DNA from: Microbacteriaceae bacterium 3FA27C10
Lineage (GTDB): Bacteria; Actinomycetota; Actinomycetes; Actinomycetales; Microbacteriaceae
NCBI GenBank assembly: GCA_005502775.1
Contig: SCNI01000016.1
Coordinates: 1 to 64,000 of the forward strand
Direction of reading: 5' to 3'
DNA length: 64,000 nt
Part shown: positions 55,740-64,000 of the stretch, one piece after another
How positions within the stretch are numbered: position 1 is the first letter of the stretch
How the letters are laid out: every line of letters begins with the position of its first letter
The notes under the pieces: generated by a model
Told to the model about the DNA's origin: nothing
Database searches by the model: none
The model's input: the letters and a program-made list of their open reading frames with translations, nothing else
Made by a program: the position numbers and the translations under genes

Positions 55740-55809
55740 CTCCTCGCGAGTCGCCAAAAAACGCCCCAAATCTGCGATTGTGGGGCGTTTTTTGGCGACT
55801 CGCGAGGAG
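55740..55809. terminator. 29-bp perfect inverted repeat between convergent stops
   Basis: Perfect 29-base arms start 1 base after one stop codon and end 2 bases before the other. Each arm holds CGCCAAAAAACGCCCC or its complement, so an A-run/T-run lies within the stem for both directions. Four more pairs (AATC/GATT) can form inside. A probable bidirectional terminator. Confidence 0.75.
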
Positions 55810-55811
55810 GA

Positions 55812-57452
<1,641 letters not shown>

Positions 57453-58124
57453 CTAGGAGTGGCGGGCGGGGAGTGACGGGATGCGCGGCTCGGCCGAGCG
57501 GCCGAGGGCGAGGAAGGTGTCGTAGGCGGTGGAGAGGTGCTCGGTCAGCGGCCGGCGCGCGCCGGTCTCATGGCTCCAGGTGTGCAGGGCGAGCCTCGCC
57601 ACGCTGCCCACCAGGAAGACGGCGCCCCAGGCGCGGGCGCTGCGCTCGGCGGCGGGCACCTCGCCCTGGGCGGCGAGGAGCCGCTCGACCTGCTCGGCGA
57701 GATCGGTCTCGATCGTGCCGTGGGTGTGGAAGTCGGCCACCAGCAGTGAGGGGTTCTGGAACACCACCGCGCGGCGCTTGGCCTGGAACTCCGGGGTGCC
57801 GATGTCGAAGGAGCCGACCAGCTCGAGCAGAGCATTGAGCAGAGTCTCGATCACCGACACACCGGCCACGGATTCGAGCTCGGGCAGCTGGGGTCGGGGG
57901 AGCTTCGAGAGGCCGAGCACGGCATCCTCCTTGCTCGCGTAGTAGTTGAAGAAGGTGCGGCTCGTGACGTCGGCCCGGGCGCTGATGGCCTCGATGGTGA
58001 CGGTCGAGAGCGAGTGCTCGGCGGCGAGTTCGACCGCGGCCACCTCGATGGCCCGCGCGGTCTCGCGCTTCTTGCGCTCCCGGAGGCCGGTGTCGTCATT
58101 CACGGCACAATTCTTGCACGTCAT
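57453..58124 (-). CDS. TetR family regulator of the DHA2 transporter
   Basis: A 223-residue TetR regulator. The helix-turn-helix lies at about 25-70, with VTIEAISARADVTSRTFFNYYASKEDAV. Two starts are possible: ATG 58124 (MTCKNCAVNDD) or GTG 58103 (VNDDTGLRERKK). Neither has a strong ribosome site, and the shorter form begins where homology to TetR proteins usually starts. It is directly upstream of the transporter gene. A repeated GAAAGTT lies just upstream (58125 and 58142) as a possible binding site. Confidence 0.9.
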   Translation of the reverse strand: MTCKNCAVNDDTGLRERKKRETARAIEVAAVELAAEHSLSTVTIEAISARADVTSRTFFNYYASKEDAVLGLSKLPRPQLPELESVAGVSVIETLLNALLELVGSFDIGTPEFQAKRRAVVFQNPSLLVADFHTHGTIETDLAEQVERLLAAQGEVPAAERSARAWGAVFLVGSVARLALHTWSHETGARRPLTEHLSTAYDTFLALGRSAEPRIPSLPARHS

Positions 58125-58148
58125 GAAAGTTTTCTCAAAGCGAAAGTT
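58125..58148. promoter_or_regulatory. Direct repeat GAAAGTT before the TetR gene
   Basis: GAAAGTT occurs at 58125-58131 and again at 58142-58148, 17 bases apart, in an AT-rich patch between the divergent TetR and hypothetical genes. A weak operator candidate. Confidence 0.3.
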
Positions 58149-58211
58149 CTGGATGAGCCGGTCGCAGCGGCTGCGGCGATTATCCTGGAGGAGCAGCACG
58201 AGAGGGGCACC

Positions 58212-58874
58212 ATGGGCAAGCGGCGAGAGCGCGGCAAGGCCAAGGGCTCCGGACCGCGCTGGCTGGCCACCGGCGAACCCGTCGAGGCCCCCGAGCCCCC
58301 GCAGCCCCAGGACATGGATGCGGCCGTCACCGACGGCCTCGTGATCGCCCGGTTCTCGGTCGTGATGGCGCTGAAGAACCGGCTCATCGTGTCGGCCTTG
58401 CGCGACGGGCGGCCGTTCGACCGCGAGAACGCGATGAGCGAGGCGCGCGACGCTCTCGAGACGATCGCCCGCGAGCAGGACCAGAACGCCGTGCACGCCG
58501 AGGAGTCCATCGCCGAAGCCCAGCGCGCTTCGGGCGCGGCCCGGCACGAGCACGACTACAAGCGCCGCGACCTGGGACTGCTGAGCGCCCGCCGCGCCGT
58601 GTACACCGAGGTGGCGCAGGGCATCCGGGGCGACGCCCGCGACGAGGCGAAGCTGGCCGAGCTGGTGGAGGATGCCCGCGCCCGCGCGTGGGACGAGATC
58701 AGCCGCGAGGTGGCGAACCGCCTCGACGACGTGCGCGGCTCGGCCGAGATCGTGGTCGACGACGACTACCGGCGGCACCGCGACGAGCGGATGCGGCGCC
58801 TGCGAGAGTTCGACCTGTGGGAGCTCGCCGATCGCAGCTACGCGCGGACCGCGAAGCGCAAACGCTCCCGCTGA
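58212..58874 (+). CDS. Hypothetical charged, helix-rich protein
   Basis: A 220-residue cytoplasmic protein. It has a Lys/Arg-rich start (MGKRRERGKAKGSGPRW) and a Pro-rich linker. Long charged helices follow: RDALETIAREQDQNAVHAEESIAEAQRASGAARHEHD, then DEAKLAELVEDARARAWDEISREVANRLDD. Both are likely to form coiled coils. A basic tail, ARTAKRKRSR, closes it. GAGAGGGG lies upstream of the ATG. Basic ends with a helical middle suggest nucleic-acid or ribosome binding, but there is no known domain. Confidence 0.7.
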   Translation: MGKRRERGKAKGSGPRWLATGEPVEAPEPPQPQDMDAAVTDGLVIARFSVVMALKNRLIVSALRDGRPFDRENAMSEARDALETIAREQDQNAVHAEESIAEAQRASGAARHEHDYKRRDLGLLSARRAVYTEVAQGIRGDARDEAKLAELVEDARARAWDEISREVANRLDDVRGSAEIVVDDDYRRHRDERMRRLREFDLWELADRSYARTAKRKRSR

Positions 58875-58925
58875 GCCGAGCCGCGCCGAGCCGCGCCGCG
58901 CCGCTCCGCTCCGCGCTGCGCCGCG
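58875..58925. repeat. GC-only low-complexity stretch
   Basis: Imperfect repeats of GAGCCGCGCC pass into CCGCTCCG units between two convergent genes. CGCGCTG and CAGCGCG near the end could form a stem that reaches into the next gene's terminus. Probably terminator-like or slippage-derived. Confidence 0.5.
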
Positions 58926-59513
58926 CTAGCCCAGCGCGCCCAGGATCTCCGCGGTCGATGCCGTCTCGCCGAGCCGCGGGAAGATGCGCGTCACGCTGTT
59001 CTCGTGGGCCTCCGCCACCCGGTCGGTCATCGCGTCCACGGCGAGGGAGACGTGGTAGCCGAGTTCGTGGGCGTGGCGGGCGGTCGACTCCACGCCGATG
59101 CTCGTCGCGACGCCCGTGAGCACGAGCTGGGTGACGCCGAGCCCCGCCAGTACGGCGTCGAGACCAGTGCCGGTGAAGGCGCCCCAGGTGCGCTTGACGA
59201 TGCGCACGTCCTCCGGCTGCGCGCCGAGCTCCGGCACCAGCTCGTCCCAGCCCTCCGGAAATGCCGCGGGCGCGGCTCCGGATGCCCCCTCCGCGGCCCG
59301 CGCGGCCGTCGCCTTCTCGTCGGTGCGGCCGGAAGACCCGCCGGCCACGGTCACGAGCACGACGGGCAGCCCGTGCCGCCGGAACGCGGCCGCGAGCGCG
59401 GCGGAGCGCGCGACGACGTCAGTGATCGGATGCGCGGTGGGGCGTGCGATCACGCCCTTCTGCAGGTCGATCACGATCAGAGCGGTCCTCGGGTCGAGGG
59501 TCGTGAGGGTCAT
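58926..59513 (-). CDS. Isochorismatase-fold hydrolase lacking the catalytic Cys
   Basis: A 195-residue protein of the isochorismatase/cysteine hydrolase superfamily. The triad Asp16 (VIDLQKG) and Lys107 (VKRTWGAF) are present. The nucleophile position, usually Cys in GVATNxCVExTAR, is Gly140 (GVATSIGVESTAR). True isochorismatases such as EntB and PhzD also lack that Cys, so vinyl-ether or other water-based chemistry is possible, whereas amidase activity is not expected. GGAGAG precedes the ATG. The gene start lies inside the end of the MFS gene (95-base overlap). Confidence 0.87.
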   Translation of the reverse strand: MTLTTLDPRTALIVIDLQKGVIARPTAHPITDVVARSAALAAAFRRHGLPVVLVTVAGGSSGRTDEKATAARAAEGASGAAPAAFPEGWDELVPELGAQPEDVRIVKRTWGAFTGTGLDAVLAGLGVTQLVLTGVATSIGVESTARHAHELGYHVSLAVDAMTDRVAEAHENSVTRIFPRLGETASTAEILGALG

Positions 59514-60789
59514 GGGGTTCTCTCCGGTCGTCGGGGATGGGATGGGGGTCTTCGGGGAGGGTCTCGGACTCGGCGGCCGGCGCGGGCATCCGGCGCCCCC
59601 GCAGCAGGTGTACGAGACCGATCGCCGCGGCGAGGATGCCGGAGGCCGCCCCGACGGCGAGCGACCAGCGCGGCCCGGCGGTGTCGGCCACCCAGCCGAC
59701 CAGCGGGGCGCCGATGGGGGTGGCGCCGAGCCCGACGGCGATCATGATGGCCATCACGCGTCCGCGCATGGCCGCGTCGGTGCCGAGCTGGGCGATGCTC
59801 GTCGCCGAGGTGGTGAAGGTCTGCGCGGCGATCCCCACCACCACGAGCACGACGGCGAAGAGCAGGAACGCCGGCATCAGCGCCGCCACGCCGAGCGCGA
59901 CCCCGAAGAGGCCGGCCCCGCCGACGAGGAAGGCGAGCCGCGGGCGCTCGCGCCGGGCGGCGAGCAGCGCGCCGATCACCGAGCCCACCGCCATCACCGA
60001 GCTCAGCACGCCGAAGGCGCTCGCGTCGGCGTGGAAGACCGACACCGCCATTGTCGAGAGGAAGATCGGGAAGTTCGCTCCGAAGGTGCCGATGAGGAAG
60101 AACATCACCACCACCACGAGCAGATCGCGGTGCCGCCGCACGTAGCGGAACCCCTCCACGAAGTCGCCCGGCCGCCGGGGCGCGCGCGGCGAGGAGCGCA
60201 GGCGGTGGCGGCCGAGCCGCACGAGCGAGATCAGCACCGCGGCGAAGCTCGCGGCGTTGATGAGGAACACCCAGCCCGTGCCGACCGCCGCGATGAGCAG
60301 GCCGGCCACGGCGGGGCCGATGAGCCGCGCGATGTTGAAGGAGGTGGAGTTGAGGCCCACCGCGTTCGACAAAAGCGGCGGCTCCACGAGCTCGGCGACG
60401 AAGGTCTGCCGGGCCGGTGCGTCGAAGGCGGCGGCGCAGCCGAGCAGGAACGCGAAGAGGTAGACCTGCCAGAGCTGCACCGCCCCGGTGACGGTGAGCA
60501 GGCCCAGCCCGAGCGCGAGTGCTCCCATCACGCCCTGCGTGAGCATCAGCAGCGTCCGCCGGTCGAAGCGGTCGGCGGCGAGGCCGGTCACTGGCAGGAG
60601 GAGCAGCTGCGGGCCGAACTGCAGCGCGAGCACGGCGCCCACCGCCGTGGCGTCCTGGTGGGTGAGCTGGGTCAGCACGAGCCAGTCCTGGGCCGTGCGC
60701 TGCATCCAGGTGCCCACGTTCGACACGATGGCTCCGGATGCCCACAGCCGGTAGGCGGGAACGGCGAGCGAGCGGAACGCGCTGCTCAC
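59419..60789 (-). CDS. MFS transporter (enterobactin-exporter/MdtG-like, DHA3 type)
   Basis: A 456-residue transporter with 12 helices. WASGAIVSNVGTWMQRTAQDWLV at the start is typical of DHA3 (EntS-like) exporters, as are VTGLAADRFDRRTLLMLT and the LPVTGLAA turn. After the last helix near 410 comes a polar tail rich in Asp, Arg, His and Pro, which overlaps the next gene by 95 bases. The GTG start lies 7 bases after the MarR stop, so the two are cotranscribed. Substrate unknown; no siderophore genes are in the window. Confidence 0.88.
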   Translation of the reverse strand: MSSAFRSLAVPAYRLWASGAIVSNVGTWMQRTAQDWLVLTQLTHQDATAVGAVLALQFGPQLLLLPVTGLAADRFDRRTLLMLTQGVMGALALGLGLLTVTGAVQLWQVYLFAFLLGCAAAFDAPARQTFVAELVEPPLLSNAVGLNSTSFNIARLIGPAVAGLLIAAVGTGWVFLINAASFAAVLISLVRLGRHRLRSSPRAPRRPGDFVEGFRYVRRHRDLLVVVVMFFLIGTFGANFPIFLSTMAVSVFHADASAFGVLSSVMAVGSVIGALLAARRERPRLAFLVGGAGLFGVALGVAALMPAFLLFAVVLVVVGIAAQTFTTSATSIAQLGTDAAMRGRVMAIMIAVGLGATPIGAPLVGWVADTAGPRWSLAVGAASGILAAAIGLVHLLRGRRMPAPAAESETLPEDPHPIPDDRREPHDPHDPRPEDRSDRDRPAEGRDRTPHRASDH

Positions 60790-60796
60790 GGCCGCG

Positions 60797-61243
60797 TCAC
60801 GAGTCGGCCAGTTCGCGCAGGATGCGGGCGGCGTCGAGCAGTGTGCCCAGCTGCTCGGGGCCGAGTTCCTCGAGCCGGCCGTCGAGCCAGCCGTGCCAGC
60901 GCTCGCGGGCGGCGGTGGCGAGCTCGCCACCCGCGGGAGTCGCGCGGATGACGACCTTGCGCCCGTCGTCGGGGTCGCTCGTGCGGACCACGAGGCCCGC
61001 GGCCGCGAGGATGTTCACAGTCTGGTTCATCGACGGGGGAGTCACCCGTTCATGCTCGCTGAGCTCGCGCAGCGTGTGCGGACCGTGCTTCGCGAGGAAC
61101 GCCAGCACCGAAAGGGCCGTGTCGCCGAGCTGCCCGTCGGCCCGCTCGGCCCGGATGCGCCGGTAGAGCCGGGCGACCGCGCCGGGCAGTTCGGCGCCCA
61201 CCTGCGACGCGGTGGCGCTGCTCGTCTGTGCTGTCATGGTCAT
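60797..61243 (-). CDS. MarR family transcriptional regulator
   Basis: A 148-residue MarR regulator. The winged helix-turn-helix is at about 40-110 (LRELSEHERVTPPSMNQTVNILAAAGLVVRTSDPDDGRKVVIRAT), with the wing Asp-Asp-Gly-Arg intact. Helices at both ends form the dimer. It heads the MFS/isochorismatase transcript and probably represses it. The ATG has no ribosome site, and TTAGG/CCTAA half-sites touch it, so the transcript may be leaderless and autoregulated. It is divergent from the CD-NTase-like gene. Confidence 0.93.
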   Translation of the reverse strand: MTMTAQTSSATASQVGAELPGAVARLYRRIRAERADGQLGDTALSVLAFLAKHGPHTLRELSEHERVTPPSMNQTVNILAAAGLVVRTSDPDDGRKVVIRATPAGGELATAARERWHGWLDGRLEELGPEQLGTLLDAARILRELADS

Positions 61244-61268
61244 TAGGTTACAAAATTAGTTTGCCTAA
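61243..61268. promoter_or_regulatory. MarR-type operator region
   Basis: TTAGG (61243-61247) and CCTAA (61264-61268) flank an AT-rich centre, which contains TTAGTTTGCCTAA with TTAG/CTAA arms. The region abuts the MarR start and lies 41 bases before the divergent CD-NTase-like gene, so both may be controlled. Confidence 0.5.
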
Positions 61269-61308
61269 GTAAAACTCGGGAGTAGATTCGAGCCAGGAGG
61301 GAGGCGCC

Positions 61309-62196
61309 GTGGCCGACGGGATCGACGAGGCCTTCGGAGCGTTCGAGCAGTCGTTGCGCCCGACGGCCGGAGAGCGGGATGCCCTGCTCGCCCTCCGCGA
61401 GCGCGCCGCGACGGCACTCGCGACCGAGTCGAAGGTGTTGCGCCTGGTCGACACCGGTGCTCACGCGCACGGCACCGCGGTGCGCTCGGTCAGTCGCTTC
61501 GACGTGTTCGTGGTGCTCCGCGGCAAGCCCAAGTCGTTCGCCCGCGCGGTCGAGACCGTGCGGGGCGCCGTGCCGTCCTCCGTGATGGGGGAGACCATCG
61601 GGCAGCTCGGCACCTCGCCCGACGCCGACGTGCTGGTCGAGCAGCACGGCAGTCCGGGCCTGCGGCTCATCCCGGCGTTCGAGGCGCCGGAGGAGGCCGG
61701 CGACGTGCTCTGGGTTCCGGATGCCGCCCACCGCTGGGTGCGCCACCGTCCGGCCGCGCGTCCTGTACTGCTCTCCCGGATCGACGACGACGGGATGCTG
61801 CGCCGGCTGATCCGGCTGCTGATCGCCTGGAAGCACGGGCAGGGCATCGCGGCCTCGTCGTACTACCTCGAGACCGCGGCCATCCTGCAGGCCCTCCAGC
61901 AGCGCTCGTTCAGCACGCTCTGGGACCTGTGCTGGCTGTGGGAGCGCTTCGCCGTCGACTCGCTCGTGAACCTGCCCGACATCACGAGCCCGAGTCAGAC
62001 GCAGATGGTGCGCGCCTGCGGCTCGCTCGCGCGGGTGATCGAGGCGCAGTTCCCGATCGACCGGGCCGCGTCGAGCGCCCGTCGCGCCGTGAACGCCTCC
62101 ATGGACGGCGATCTCGAGACCTGCGCCGCCGCGCTGCGCGCGCTGTTCGGCGACGCCTTCCCCGAACTCACGGCGCCGCCGGCATCCGCCCTCTGA
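61309..62196 (+). CDS. CD-NTase-like nucleotidyltransferase-fold protein, degenerate active site
   Basis: A 295-residue protein with the Pol-beta/OAS-type nucleotidyltransferase layout. GAHAHGTAVRSVSRFDVFVVL (50-70) corresponds to the GSxxxGTxxxxxSDxD motif. GLRLIPAFEAPEEAGDVLWVP (117-137) corresponds to the third-acid strand and cap, and a helical C-terminal domain follows. Of the three metal-binding acids only Asp65 remains: the first position is Arg63 and the third is Arg119. Nucleotide transfer is therefore unlikely. GTG start with AGGAGGGAGG upstream. No CBASS effector gene is adjacent. It may be a nucleotide sensor or scaffold; inference only. Confidence 0.78.
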   Translation: MADGIDEAFGAFEQSLRPTAGERDALLALRERAATALATESKVLRLVDTGAHAHGTAVRSVSRFDVFVVLRGKPKSFARAVETVRGAVPSSVMGETIGQLGTSPDADVLVEQHGSPGLRLIPAFEAPEEAGDVLWVPDAAHRWVRHRPAARPVLLSRIDDDGMLRRLIRLLIAWKHGQGIAASSYYLETAAILQALQQRSFSTLWDLCWLWERFAVDSLVNLPDITSPSQTQMVRACGSLARVIEAQFPIDRAASSARRAVNASMDGDLETCAAALRALFGDAFPELTAPPASAL

Positions 62197-62233
62197 CGGG
62201 CGGAGGCACAGGCATCCTGGTACGGTCGCGAGG

Positions 62234-63211
62234 GTGACCACGCCCCGCGCCGCCCTCGTCTACAACCCGATCAAGGTCGACCTGGAGGCCCTCGAGGCCG
62301 CCGTCGCCGCCGAGGAGAAGGCGGCCGGCTGGGCCGAGACCCTCTGGCTCGAGACCGCGGAGGACGATCCGGGGCAGGGCCCGGCGAAGAAGGCCGTCGA
62401 GGCCGGGGTCGATCTCGTGATCGCCGCCGGCGGTGACGGCACCGTGCGCGCGGTCGCCGAGGCGCTCGAGGGCACCGGGGTGCCGCTCGCGCTGCTGCCC
62501 TCCGGCACCGGCAATCTTCTCGCGCGCAACCTCGACCTGACGCTCGACGACGTGCCGAACTCGCTCGAGACCGCGTTCCGCGGCGAGAACCGGGCGATCG
62601 ACCTCGGCATCATCCGCATCCGGCACGACGACGACTCCGTCACCCGGCACGCCTACCTCGTGATGGCCGGCCTCGGCCTCGACGCGAAGATGCTCGCTGC
62701 GACCGACGACGAGCTCAAGGCCAAGGTGGGCTGGCTCGCCTACGTCAAGGCCATCGCGACGGTGCTGCGCGACAAGAACCAGCTCCGCATCCGCTACGAC
62801 CTCGACGGCACCGGCACCCGCTCCGTGCGGGCGCACACCATCATGATCGGCAACTGCGGCTCGCTGCCGGCGAACATCCTGCTGCTGCCGGACGCCGCCG
62901 TCGACGACGGCCGCTTCGACATCGTGCTGCTGCGGCCGGAGGGTTTCATCGGCTGGGTGCAGATCATGACCAAGATCTTCTGGGAGAACGGGGTGCTTCG
63001 GCGCTCGACCGTGGGGCGCCGCCTGATGGGGCTCACCAAGGAGGTGCGGGCGCTCAACTACCTGACGGGCAGCGAGCTCGTGCTGCGTCTCTCGCGGCCC
63101 GAGGAGATCGAGCTCGACGGCGACCCCTTCGGCCGCGCCAAGGCGCTCAAGACCTGGATCGCGCCCGGCGCCCTCCAGGTGCGCGTGCCGGCCTCCGCGA
63201 CCACCGACTGA
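62234..63211 (+). CDS. Diacylglycerol kinase-like lipid kinase (YegS/LCB5 family)
   Basis: A 325-residue lipid kinase. The ATP-binding motif GGDGT is at 66-70, followed by LLPSGTGNLLARNLDL, typical of YegS/DgkB proteins. The C-terminal beta-sandwich contains the metal/lipid region ILLLPDAAVDDGRFDIVLLRP. It would phosphorylate diacylglycerol or a related lipid at the membrane. The GTG start lies 37 bases after the CD-NTase-like gene, so the two may be cotranscribed. Confidence 0.92.
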   Translation: MTTPRAALVYNPIKVDLEALEAAVAAEEKAAGWAETLWLETAEDDPGQGPAKKAVEAGVDLVIAAGGDGTVRAVAEALEGTGVPLALLPSGTGNLLARNLDLTLDDVPNSLETAFRGENRAIDLGIIRIRHDDDSVTRHAYLVMAGLGLDAKMLAATDDELKAKVGWLAYVKAIATVLRDKNQLRIRYDLDGTGTRSVRAHTIMIGNCGSLPANILLLPDAAVDDGRFDIVLLRPEGFIGWVQIMTKIFWENGVLRRSTVGRRLMGLTKEVRALNYLTGSELVLRLSRPEEIELDGDPFGRAKALKTWIAPGALQVRVPASATTD

Positions 63212-63224
63212 CCCGCCCCGGCGG

Positions 63225-64000
63225 CTAGACCGCCGCGCGGGCCGCCTTCTTGTCGCGCGGGCGGCGGGCGTAGTCGCGCGCCCGGCTGCTCGAGAGCGCG
63301 GTGAGGATGAGGATGTCCAGCGACACCCCGATCAGGTTCGTGCCGAGGGTGATCGGCGCGCCGCCGTGGAAGTGCTCGACGGCGGCGATGGCGATGTTGA
63401 TGACGCTGAAGGACATCACCGCGATGCGCGCGACGTTGCTGCCGAAGAACACGAACAGGCCGAACAGCGTCTCGGCCAGGCCGAACAGGGCGGCGCCGAT
63501 GATCAGCACCCAGAGCGCGACGTCCTGCGCGTCCACGGAGCTGGGCGTGTTGTCTCCCAGGTCGACGATGAGGGTGCTGCGTACGGTCTGCCAGTCGAGC
63601 AGGATGGCGGCGATGAGCAGCAGCGGCACCGTGGCCCGCAGCAGCACGACGACCGCGCCGAACGTGATCTGCGCGGGTCGCGTCACGCGCTTCTGCAGCC
63701 GAGGGATGCTGCCGGGCGCCTCGTGGGGTGTCGGTACCGCGGCCTGCGCCTCGGCGGCGGCCCGGGGGCTCGGAGTCACCGCCGAGAGGTCGACGATCGG
63801 CAGGTCGCCGTCGGTCACGATCGTGTCTCCGCCGCCGTTGCGGGAGTGATAACCCGTGGCGAAGTCCTTCAGCACGGTCACGGCGACCGCGGGGTCGGCA
63901 TCCTGAACCGTGGCCACGATGTGGTCGCGCTCGATGTCGGTGTTCTCGTCGATCTTGTGCGTGATCTGCAGGGTGAAGAGCGAGAAGCCCACGGCCCGGT
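63225..64000 (-). CDS. Membrane protein, start not certain (possibly partial)
   Basis: At least 255 residues. A cytoplasmic N-terminal part of about 110 residues (RDHIVATVQDADPAVAVTVLKDFATGYHSRNGGGDTIV) leads into four hydrophobic segments (ITFGAVVVLLRATVPLLLIAAILL and later ones) and a basic end. A GTG lies at 63992, but the frame stays open to the window edge, so the true start may be outside. I do not recognise the family. It converges on the lipid kinase gene. Confidence 0.7.
   Translation of the reverse strand, partial: RAVGFSLFTLQITHKIDENTDIERDHIVATVQDADPAVAVTVLKDFATGYHSRNGGGDTIVTDGDLPIVDLSAVTPSPRAAAEAQAAVPTPHEAPGSIPRLQKRVTRPAQITFGAVVVLLRATVPLLLIAAILLDWQTVRSTLIVDLGDNTPSSVDAQDVALWVLIIGAALFGLAETLFGLFVFFGSNVARIAVMSFSVINIAIAAVEHFHGGAPITLGTNLIGVSLDILILTALSSSRARDYARRPRDKKAARAAV

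Noticed and set aside
40703-55809. Long inverted repeats as mobile-element ends or CRISPR repeats
   Set aside because: Each has unrelated sequence, occurs once, encloses only a short loop and sits at gene ends; no transposase or spacer pattern is present.
59419-60789. Siderophore export, from the resemblance to enterobactin exporters and the isochorismatase fold
   Set aside because: No siderophore synthesis or iron-uptake genes are in the window, and DHA3 exporters are mostly of unknown substrate.
61309-62196. A CBASS anti-phage operon around the CD-NTase-like gene
   Set aside because: Two catalytic acids are missing, and the neighbours are a lipid kinase and a MarR/exporter unit, with no effector, ubiquitin-like or HORMA gene.

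Overview
The window is high-GC DNA (about 70 percent by eye) with short spacers and many 4-bp stop/start overlaps. It also has a marked excess of the hexamer GGATGC/GCATCC. These features and the protein families suggest an actinobacterium, most likely Microbacteriaceae (Herbiconiux/Leifsonia-like); this assignment is inference. No rRNA, tRNA, CRISPR array, insertion sequence or phage gene was seen, and no gap between genes exceeds about 300 bases.

Layout. 1-6.1 kb: mixed genes (Excalibur-domain tail, an unknown 443-residue protein, a small protein, an acyltransferase, a zinc alcohol dehydrogenase with its TetR regulator and a 20-bp palindrome, an ArsR regulator, a DUF2071 protein). 6.1-16.7 kb: an amine/aldehyde catabolic block. 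It holds an amidohydrolase, a MoaF-like protein, an aldehyde dehydrogenase divergent from an APC permease, a TetR regulator, a membrane protein, a copper amine oxidase with a His-rich tail, and an MHS-type transporter. 16.7-30.4 kb: an aromatic ring-cleavage block. It holds an IclR regulator, a MobA-type flavin monooxygenase, a ThDP enzyme, HpaI aldolase, HpaH hydratase, a FAH-RraA fusion, a GntR regulator, HpaE, HpaD, a succinate-semialdehyde-type dehydrogenase and an AraC regulator. 30.5-38.2 kb: a GMC oxidoreductase, a second MoaF-like protein, a SnoaL-like protein and a branched-chain-amino-acid-type ABC importer.

Together, 6-38 kb reads as one catabolic supercluster. Copper amine oxidase plus aldehyde dehydrogenase would turn an arylethylamine into an arylacetate. 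The hpa enzymes would cleave 3,4-dihydroxyphenylacetate (homoprotocatechuate) and carry it to pyruvate and succinate. The aldehyde dehydrogenase/permease and amine oxidase promoters share an operator-like palindrome. The second MoaF-like gene and the importer share another motif. No HpaBC-type 4-hydroxyphenylacetate hydroxylase is present; a MobA-like enzyme sits in its place.

38.2-64 kb: unrelated genes. They include a membrane-anchored HEFGH metalloprotein, a stand-alone glucose-6-phosphate dehydrogenase, a GH16-like protein, a class II glutamine amidotransferase, TetR/MMPL and TetR/SDR divergons, and a secreted protein with a membrane partner. They also include a GH92 glycosidase overlapping a GT4 glycosyltransferase, two further drug-type MFS transporters with TetR or MarR regulators, a Cys-less isochorismatase-fold protein, a degenerate CD-NTase-like protein and a diacylglycerol-kinase-like protein. 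Several long perfect inverted repeats sit between convergent genes, probably as bidirectional terminators.
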